Positions 34,769-39,726 of a stretch of DNA of 39,726 nucleotides are shown in pieces. Positions within the stretch are counted from its first letter, which is position 1; each line of letters starts with the position of its first letter. Made by a program: the position numbers and the translations under genes. Below the pieces are notes generated by a model. The model was not told the origin of the DNA. It did no database searches and saw only the letters and a program-made list of their open reading frames with translations. Source of the stretch: Planctomycetaceae bacterium (GTDB taxonomy: Bacteria > Planctomycetota > Planctomycetia > Pirellulales > Thermoguttaceae); contig JAJFUI010000356.1 of assembly GCA_021372555.1 (NCBI GenBank), positions 1-39,726 on the forward strand. The letters run 5' to 3'.

Positions 34769-36043
34769 TTACGGCAGCAGTCCGCGAGACTGGATGCCAT
34801 CGACAACCCGGGTAACGGCCAAGTCCATTGCCGAGTGACGCATCGGCTGATGCTTCTGCTGCGTCCGCTCGTACACGCGATCGAATGTCGTGGTCATGCG
34901 GTGGTACAACCGCTGCTGCACTTCGTCGCGAGTCATCTGGTCCCGCTGCGTCTCCTGCGTGTATTCGAGGTACGAGACGAACACACCGCCGGCGTTGCAG
35001 AGAATATCCGGGATAATGAACACGCCCTTCGCGTTGAGAATCTCATCGGCCTGGGGCGTCAACGGGGCGTTGGCGCCCTCGGCGATGATCTTCGCTCGGA
35101 TGCGTGGGGCGTTCTCTTCGGTGATCACCGAGCCACCTGCCGCTGGAATCAGGACATCGCAATCCGCTTCCAGAACTTGGGCGTTCGTGATCTCCTTGCC
35201 GCCGGCGAAGCCCTTAATGCCGCCGGTCTTCGCCACATGATCGGCAAGCTTGACGACGTCGAGCCCTTCGGCGCAATACGTGCCGCCGGTGATATCGGAC
35301 GCAGCCACCACCGTGGCGCCCTTCTCGGCGATCGCCAGGGCGGAGACGGAGCCGACGTTGCCGAAGCCTTGCACCGCGACTCGCAGGCCCGGCAGCTTCT
35401 TGTTCAGTCGCTCGCAAGCAGCAACGATTGTCGCCGCCACGCCGTTGCCGGTTGCTTCGCGGCGGCCGACGATGCCGCCCAAGACCACCGGCTTGCCGGT
35501 CACGAAGCACCCGGCCGGAATCGACTTGCCATCGCTGTAGGACACGCAGTCGCGGATGTGACCCATGTCGCTGTCGTTGGTGCCCATGTCAGGCGCCGGG
35601 ACGTAGACTTCCGGTCCGATGTGACGACGCACGCCGCGTGTGAAGGCGCGGATCAGGATCTCTTTTTCCGTCGGCTTCAGAAGTGCTGGATCGTAGCGAA
35701 TGCCAGCCTTACCGCCGCCGAATGGAACTCCGATCAGCGACGTCTTCCATGTCATCTCCATGGCCAGTCCCGTGACCTCGTTGAGCGTCACGCCGGCGGT
35801 CATGCGGATGCCGCCCTTCGACGGCCCGAGCACGTCGTTGTGGCGCACGAGGAACACGTGCGCGTGGAGCATCTCGCCGTTCGGAACTTGGGGGTGAATG
35901 ACCGACCGAATCTGTTCGGCCGGTTCGACGATCCGCCGGGTGATGTCTGGGTTCAGCCCCAGACGCCCCGCGGTCTGCTGGACGTTCCATAAGGCGGTCT
36001 GCAAAATACCGTCTACGTTGTTTGATTCAGTCGTTTGTACCAT
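34769..36043 (-). CDS. gdhA: Glutamate dehydrogenase (Glu/Leu/Phe/Val family)
   Basis: This NAD(P)-dependent enzyme interconverts glutamate and 2-oxoglutarate plus ammonium in the cytoplasm. The 424-residue protein is of the short hexameric class. GPSKGGIR (K76) and SLIGVPFGGGKAG (catalytic K112) bind substrate, and VPAPDMGTND holds the catalytic Asp (D152). The Rossmann loop is VAVQGFGNVGS (226-231), and AAGGSVITEENAP and ILCNAGGVFVSYLEY close the coenzyme domain. ATG 36043 is chosen because it gives a normal N-terminus; the frame extends to 36136 over the preceding gene. Four bases separate it from the stop of the small Cys-rich gene, so the two are probably translated from one message. A clear terminator follows. 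The gene symbol is by family and not proven by sequence. Confidence 0.93.
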   Translation of the reverse strand: MVQTTESNNVDGILQTALWNVQQTAGRLGLNPDITRRIVEPAEQIRSVIHPQVPNGEMLHAHVFLVRHNDVLGPSKGGIRMTAGVTLNEVTGLAMEMTWKTSLIGVPFGGGKAGIRYDPALLKPTEKEILIRAFTRGVRRHIGPEVYVPAPDMGTNDSDMGHIRDCVSYSDGKSIPAGCFVTGKPVVLGGIVGRREATGNGVAATIVAACERLNKKLPGLRVAVQGFGNVGSVSALAIAEKGATVVAASDITGGTYCAEGLDVVKLADHVAKTGGIKGFAGGKEITNAQVLEADCDVLIPAAGGSVITEENAPRIRAKIIAEGANAPLTPQADEILNAKGVFIIPDILCNAGGVFVSYLEYTQETQRDQMTRDEVQQRLYHRMTTTFDRVYERTQQKHQPMRHSAMDLAVTRVVDGIQSRGLLP

Positions 36044-36047
36044 AGTA

Positions 36048-36356
36048 TTAGCAATACTCCTCACAATGCCAAACAGCTCCTTCCCGCGTACGGATCGCAC
36101 AACCCGTGCGGTTCTCGCAAGTGTAACAAAGTCCACGCACCGCGCCCAGAGCTTTGCTGCCGCAGATGTTGTCGTGCGTGTGTTCGATACCTTCCACGAA
36201 GGTTTCCACGTCTACCTCGAAAAGCTCACACTGTAGTTTCGGTTGGGAGACGGTGCCTCGATGCATACATTGCGCCGAATATGTGCAAATACAGCACAAA
36301 TCGCGGTGGTCTCGGGGCACGTCATCACGGGGTTCCTCACGGACGAGAGGGCTCAT
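36048..36356 (-). CDS. Small Cys-rich (zinc-binding type) protein upstream of gdhA
   Basis: This 102-residue protein has eleven Cys in spaced clusters: DLCCICTYSAQCMHRG, then KLQCELFEV, DNICG, and a C-terminal module GLCYTCENRTGCAI followed by VWHCEEYC. The C-x2-C-x4-C plus WHC pattern suggests one or two zinc sites or a redox cofactor site. I recall similar GLC-x-x-C-E-N-R...VWHCEEY sequences in other planctomycete hypothetical proteins, but the function is unknown to me. The gene ends four bases before gdhA and so is likely co-transcribed. ATG 36356 is the best start by content. ATG 36458 (MSRKQDTVCR) is also possible and would add 34 residues, including one more Cys. A regulator of, or partner to, glutamate dehydrogenase is one speculation. 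Confidence 0.78.
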   Translation of the reverse strand: MSPLVREEPRDDVPRDHRDLCCICTYSAQCMHRGTVSQPKLQCELFEVDVETFVEGIEHTHDNICGSKALGAVRGLCYTCENRTGCAIRTREGAVWHCEEYC

Positions 36357-36733
36357 GCCGTAATTCCACGACTCCTCCACCCAGGAAAACGGCGTCGTAG
36401 GCGATGATGGTGTACGAGGCGGCACGGTTCGGCAGACAGTGTCTTGTTTCCGAGACATGGCGATATCCGTCACCTCATCTTTGATGGCAGCAGGATCGCG
36501 ACAGCCAAAATGGGCTGCCTGTCGAGAAGCAACGCCCGTGCCTATGCGGCAATTTGTCGCAGTAAAAGCGACGGCCAGCAAGAAACGCCGCAAAAGCAGG
36601 CCGAAATCCCCTTCAAAAGACCAACGGCCACGTCGCAAACTACAAAGCAAACTTCGCCCCCAAGCTTTGCCTGGACGGGGAAAATTGTATCAGCGGGGCG
36701 AACCTCCCCAGCGGACAGTATTAGGGCGGCAAT
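36357..36733. other. Spacer between the response-regulator gene and the Cys-rich/gdhA operon
   Basis: This 377-bp stretch carries the 3' end region of the two-component operon and the promoter region of the gdhA operon. Up to 102 bp of it could be coding if the Cys-rich gene starts at 36458. I find no convincing terminator or promoter pair; only a 4-bp GGGG/CCCC pairing is visible near 36700. Confidence 0.5.
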
Positions 36734-38092
36734 TTAAGCCGTCCGCTTACTTTCTGCTTTCTTCATTTTTTCGCGCAAGGTCTTTCGGTCAACAGCCAAG
36801 ATTTCGGCGGCCCTGGTGCGATTGCCGCCAACACTGGCCAAGACATTACGGATGTAGTCGGCTTCCACATCGGCAAGCGTCCGCGTCAGGTCGGGGTGCC
36901 GCGAAACGGAAAACCGCATTACGGCCGGCAGGTCCGGAACGTCAATGCGGTCGCCTTCGGACATTACCACCAGCCGGTGAATCGTGTTTTCGAGTTCTCG
37001 AACGTTGCCAGGCCACGAGTAACCGTCACGCAGCGCTCGCAGGGCCTCGTCCGTGAGCTGCGGCGCCGCCTTGCCGCACTCCTGGGCATACTTGCGGCTG
37101 AAGTGGTTTACCAGCAAGACGATGTCGTCGCCTCGGTCACGCAGCGGGGGCAATTCAATTGTGACGACGTTTAACCGAAAGTAGAGATCCTCGCGAAATA
37201 GCCCCTGCTCGATGAGGCGCGGCAGGCTCTTGTTCGTCGAAGCGACCACACGGACGTCGATTTTCCGGTGCCGAGCGGAACCGACCATGTAGACCTCGTG
37301 GTCCTGGAGCACGCGCAGCAGCTTCACCTGCATGCCGAGGCTGGTCTCGCTGATCTCGTCCAGAAAGATCGTCCCACCGTCGGCGGTCTGAAAGAAGCCC
37401 GCCCGGGCCTCGGTAGCGCCCGTAAAGGCGCCTTTGACGTAACCGAAAAGCTCGCTTTCGAGCAGCGTCTCGGGGATGCCGCCGCAATTGACCGGGACCA
37501 GGGGCGCGGCGGCGCGAGGGCTGCTGTAGTGAATAGCTCGGGCTACCAATTCCTTGCCGGTTCCGCTTTCACCGGTGATTAGTACGGTCGCCGAGGAGGA
37601 GGCCACCTTGCTAACGGTCCTCATGACCTTTCGCATGGGCTCGGACTGTCCGATCAAGCCATGACGAGTGGGTAGCGGCTCGGGCGCTATTGAGCCGCCC
37701 ATCCGGCGACGGTGCAGCTTGTCGAGTGCCCGACGCACCGCGGCAAACAGCTCATCGTCGGTAAATGGTTTGGCCAAATACTCCTCTGCGCCGCCTTTTA
37801 GGGCCTGAACGGCGCCGGCGACGGAGGGGTAGCCGGTAATCATCATGACTTCCATGTCTTCACGGTTTTCGCGGAGATGGCGGACCAGGTCGAGGCCGCT
37901 TATCTTCGGCATCTTGAAATCCGTGATGACGAGGTCGATGGGCGTCGTTTCGATGATGGCGAGCGCTTCGGCCACGCCCGGTGCGGTGAAGACTCGGTAG
38001 TTGGCCGCGGTTAGGTTCCGTCGAAGCACCTCGATCGTGTCTGGCACGTCGTCGACCACGAGTACGGTTTCTCTGTCAGTCGTCGTCTGCAT
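36734..38092 (-). CDS. NtrC-family sigma-54-dependent response regulator
   Basis: This 452-residue DNA-binding protein is switched on by phosphorylation and activates sigma-54 promoters. The receiver domain (about 1-120) has VLVVDD and the phospho-acceptor D58 in DLVITDFKMPK, plus MMITGYPS and the conserved Lys in YLAKPF. The AAA+ domain has Walker A GESGTGKE (174-181), the sigma-54-contacting loop GAFTGAT (from about 221), Walker B TIFLDE (from about 241), and FREDLYFRLNV. The C-terminal Fis-type helix-turn-helix is NRTRAAEILAVDRKTLREKM. Its ATG shares one base with the stop of the upstream sensor kinase gene (TGATG), so the two are translationally coupled. A TTG at 38095 also precedes it in frame. 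Target genes are unknown. Confidence 0.95.
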   Translation of the reverse strand: MQTTTDRETVLVVDDVPDTIEVLRRNLTAANYRVFTAPGVAEALAIIETTPIDLVITDFKMPKISGLDLVRHLRENREDMEVMMITGYPSVAGAVQALKGGAEEYLAKPFTDDELFAAVRRALDKLHRRRMGGSIAPEPLPTRHGLIGQSEPMRKVMRTVSKVASSSATVLITGESGTGKELVARAIHYSSPRAAAPLVPVNCGGIPETLLESELFGYVKGAFTGATEARAGFFQTADGGTIFLDEISETSLGMQVKLLRVLQDHEVYMVGSARHRKIDVRVVASTNKSLPRLIEQGLFREDLYFRLNVVTIELPPLRDRGDDIVLLVNHFSRKYAQECGKAAPQLTDEALRALRDGYSWPGNVRELENTIHRLVVMSEGDRIDVPDLPAVMRFSVSRHPDLTRTLADVEADYIRNVLASVGGNRTRAAEILAVDRKTLREKMKKAESKRTA

Positions 38093-39270
38093 CAAAAAGC
38101 TCCCCCGTCGTCCTCGTCGGCGGTCGGCAACGGCAAGCGAACCTCGAAGCAGGAACCGCAGCCGGGCGTGCTTCGCACGTCAATCGTGCCGCCGTGGGAG
38201 GTCACGATTCCATGGACCACCGACAGCCCCAGTCCCGTGCCTTCGTTGACGTCTTTGGTGGTGAAGAACGGAACGAAAATTTGTTTCAGTACTTTGGCGG
38301 TCATCCCGACGCCGTTATCCTCGACGCTAATCATCACCTGGTCGCCATCGGCCCGGGTCGCAATTTTCAGCGTGCCTCCGTCGGGCATGGCGTGAATCGC
38401 GTTCACCACCAAATTGACCAGCACTTGGTTCAACTGGGACGCATCGGCGACGATGCCCGGCAGACTGGGCGACAGGCGGCGATCGATGCTGATGCCATTC
38501 CTGAGGCAGCGCGACTCCAGCAGGCATAATGCGTCGTCAACAACCGCGTTGACATTGACGCGGGACTTCCGCGGCGGCATCTGGCGCGAGAAGAGCATCA
38601 GTTTTCTGATGATCTCCCTGGTGCGCAACGACGTGGCCACAATGCGATCAAGGTCGGAGGCGACCTGCTTGGGAAGCTCGGGCGTCTTGCGGGCCAATTG
38701 AGCGAACGCGAGGATATTGCCCAGCGGTTCGTTCAGTTCGTGGGCAACCCCGGCGGAGATCTGGCCAATCGTCGCCAAGCGGTCCGCGTGACGGAGTTGG
38801 AGCTGGAGCCGGCTTTTTTCCTCGGCGGCTTCTCTTCGCTCAATAAATAGGGCGACCTGGCGGCCTACGGTGTCGATGAGATGTCGTTCTTCCTTGAGAA
38901 ATGGGCCCTCGTCCCGTGTCGGGTTCTTGGTCAGGAAGCCAACCTCGATGCAACCGCGCGGCCGGCCTTTGATTACTAAGGCGACCGCCTGCTTGTGGGC
39001 GCAACGTCGGTATCCGTTTGTTGTGTAGCAGTGGTCGTCTAGCAGAATGCGAGCAACGGTGGCTTCGGGATACTGCCAGGCAGGAGGCAGAAGCTCGACG
39101 ACGCCTTGGAGCAGTTCGGCGACTTGAATGTCGGGGCGGCCGGCCAATTGCAGGATGCTATAGAGGCAGGTCAGTTCCTTGACCCGTTCCCGCAGTTGGA
39201 GCAGCGGTTCGTCCTGGTTGGGGTGCTCGCTGGGCGGCGGCGCGGCCCTGGTTTTAGGTTTTTTGCCCAT
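38092..39270 (-). CDS. Sensor histidine kinase of an NtrB/ZraS-like system
   Basis: This 392-residue protein has no transmembrane segment, so it is probably cytoplasmic. The N-terminal coiled-coil LQLRERVKELTCLYSILQLA is followed by a sensory module with LLPPAWQYPEATVARILLDD, KGRPRGCIEVGFL and RDEGPFLKEERHLIDTVG. I recall this WQYPE...DEGPFLxEER pattern from many bacterial signalling proteins, where it looks GAF-like. The dimerisation domain carries H177 in SAGVAHELNEPLGNILAFAQ. The ATPase domain has an N-box NLVVNAIHAMP (286 on), DNGVGM (318 on), FVPFFTTK and GTGLGLSV (344 on). It phosphorylates the regulator encoded next to it. The signal is unknown. Cys at positions 81, 90 and 107 in the sensor module might be redox- or metal-responsive, which is inference. 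Confidence 0.94.
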   Translation of the reverse strand: MGKKPKTRAAPPPSEHPNQDEPLLQLRERVKELTCLYSILQLAGRPDIQVAELLQGVVELLPPAWQYPEATVARILLDDHCYTTNGYRRCAHKQAVALVIKGRPRGCIEVGFLTKNPTRDEGPFLKEERHLIDTVGRQVALFIERREAAEEKSRLQLQLRHADRLATIGQISAGVAHELNEPLGNILAFAQLARKTPELPKQVASDLDRIVATSLRTREIIRKLMLFSRQMPPRKSRVNVNAVVDDALCLLESRCLRNGISIDRRLSPSLPGIVADASQLNQVLVNLVVNAIHAMPDGGTLKIATRADGDQVMISVEDNGVGMTAKVLKQIFVPFFTTKDVNEGTGLGLSVVHGIVTSHGGTIDVRSTPGCGSCFEVRLPLPTADEDDGGAF

Positions 39271-39308
39271 CGCGGTTCGAGTTTCCCAGGGCGACGCGGT
39301 GCGACTGC

Positions 39309-39320
39309 GGGTTGCAACCC
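39309..39320. promoter_or_regulatory. Perfect palindrome upstream of the sensor kinase gene
   Basis: GGGTTGCAACCC is a 12-bp perfect palindrome centred about 45 bp before the kinase ATG. It could be an operator for autoregulation. No sigma-54 promoter of the GG-N10-GC type with a good -12 TTGC is seen. Confidence 0.35.
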
Positions 39321-39701
39321 CCGACTTGTGGTCGATGGCACCAATTCCGTCATCCTATATCCCTTTTCGCAGGTCAGCAAGGAAGCGACAGACGCCATGA
39401 CGGGCTGCGGCGGCGACTGAGGGACGTTCTGCAATTGTGCAACCGACCCCGGGGCGGTGCGTTTCTTGGGGATTGCGAGCGCACAAATCGTAAGGGGTTG
39501 GCGGGGCAGTGGTTGGAGCGGCGTTTCTTGGCGTTTCGTCGCGGGGCTCATTGGTGGTATCCGTTGCACAATTCGGTAGGGTTGGAGCTTCCTCGCGGAC
39601 CGGCTCGGGCGAAATCGAGACGGCCTTGGGGTTTGTCGCCTCCCCGCGGGCCGGCAACTGGTTGCTGGGGCAACCTGGCACAGCCACCCGCGTGAAGCGG
39701 C

Positions 39702-39720
39702 CTGCCGGACAAGCCGGCAG
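39702..39720. repeat. REP-like hairpin near the window end
   Basis: CTGCCGG and CCGGCAG pair perfectly around five bases. The flanking GCGTGAAGCGG and a neighbouring GGTTGC/GCAACC hairpin suggest a dispersed repeat rather than a terminator, because no T-tract follows on either strand. Confidence 0.45.
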
Positions 39721-39726
39721 ACAACC

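Larger units (their letters stand above)
39271..39726. other. Region upstream of the kinase/regulator operon
   Basis: This 456-bp stretch has no convincing protein gene. It holds GGGTTGCAACCC (39309-39320), a 12-bp perfect palindrome about 40 bp before the kinase start. The last 70 bp hold two hairpins: GGTTGC-tggg-GCAACC (39660-39675) and CTGCCGG-acaag-CCGGCAG (39702-39720). The latter look like dispersed palindromic repeats. Confidence 0.5.

Noticed and set aside
36357..36650. A 98-residue N-terminal extension of the Cys-rich gene
   Set aside because: The part before 36458 looks non-coding and would overlap the likely promoter region. Only the start at 36458 remains a serious alternative.
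39271..39360. A sigma-54 promoter in front of the sensor kinase
   Set aside because: GG-N10-GC can be found in the palindrome area, but the -12 element lacks TTGC and the -24 lacks TGGC.
39355..39687. A Pro/Thr/Ala-rich minus-strand frame, open to the window edge
   Set aside because: Low complexity, begins inside hairpin repeats and has no recognisable domain. It probably arises from a dispersed repeat.
1..39726. tRNA genes, rRNA, CRISPR arrays and insertion sequences
   Set aside because: I looked for T-arm-like GGTTCGA contexts, regularly spaced direct repeats, and transposase motifs with terminal repeats. The few GGTTCGA hits have no cloverleaf around them, and no arrays or transposases were seen.

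Overview
The window looks like a chromosomal segment of a planctomycete, probably of the Pirellulales type. No 16S or other marker gene is present, so this is inferred. The clues are moderately high G+C; many large secreted or membrane proteins with no general assignment; a PEP-CTERM sorting tail; a GGPGSI-type motif in a small secreted protein; a degenerate Ser/Thr kinase; a Lys/Ala/Pro histone H1-like protein; and few strong Shine-Dalgarno sites. No rRNA, tRNA, CRISPR array, transposase or phage gene is visible.

Layout. Positions 1-11931 are all on the minus strand: a truncated membrane protein at the left edge, a GH2 beta-mannosidase, a large secreted TPR protein, and a secreted metallophosphoesterase with three tandem C-terminal modules and a PEP-CTERM tail. 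A divergent Ser/Thr kinase-like gene (12283-13392) converges on a Gfo/Idh/MocA-like gene. Next come a secreted thioredoxin-like protein and a 1191-residue multi-spanning protein of unknown function (15543-19118), which converges on a CNNM/CorC-type membrane protein. Positions 20631-24161 hold a compact forward cluster: nicotinamide phosphoribosyltransferase (nadV), a TauE/SafE permease, its DUF1634 partner and ribonuclease III (rnc), closed by a strong hairpin. Facing it is a 49-codon histone H1-like gene with a GTG start and a perfect AGGAGG.

Behind that small gene lies about 1.2 kb without a convincing gene (24448-25614), unusually rich in recurring short words. Then follow a small secreted protein, a GH28-like glycosidase, a CinA-type protein whose C-terminal domain carries an in-frame REP-like palindrome, a full DsbD-type thiol:disulfide transporter, and a large secreted zinc metalloprotease. 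The right end, all minus strand, has a histidine phosphatase, glutamate dehydrogenase with a small Cys-rich gene 4 bp upstream and a clear terminator, and an NtrC-type two-component pair whose genes overlap by one base.

Themes are polysaccharide degradation (GH2, GH28), extracytoplasmic redox and proteolysis (thioredoxin-like, DsbD, zinc protease), NAD salvage and nitrogen metabolism (nadV, gdhA). I see no defence island or complete novel multi-gene system. The most interesting items are the histone H1-like gene with its unusual upstream region, the Cys-rich gene coupled to gdhA, the palindrome inside cinA, and the 1191-residue membrane protein.
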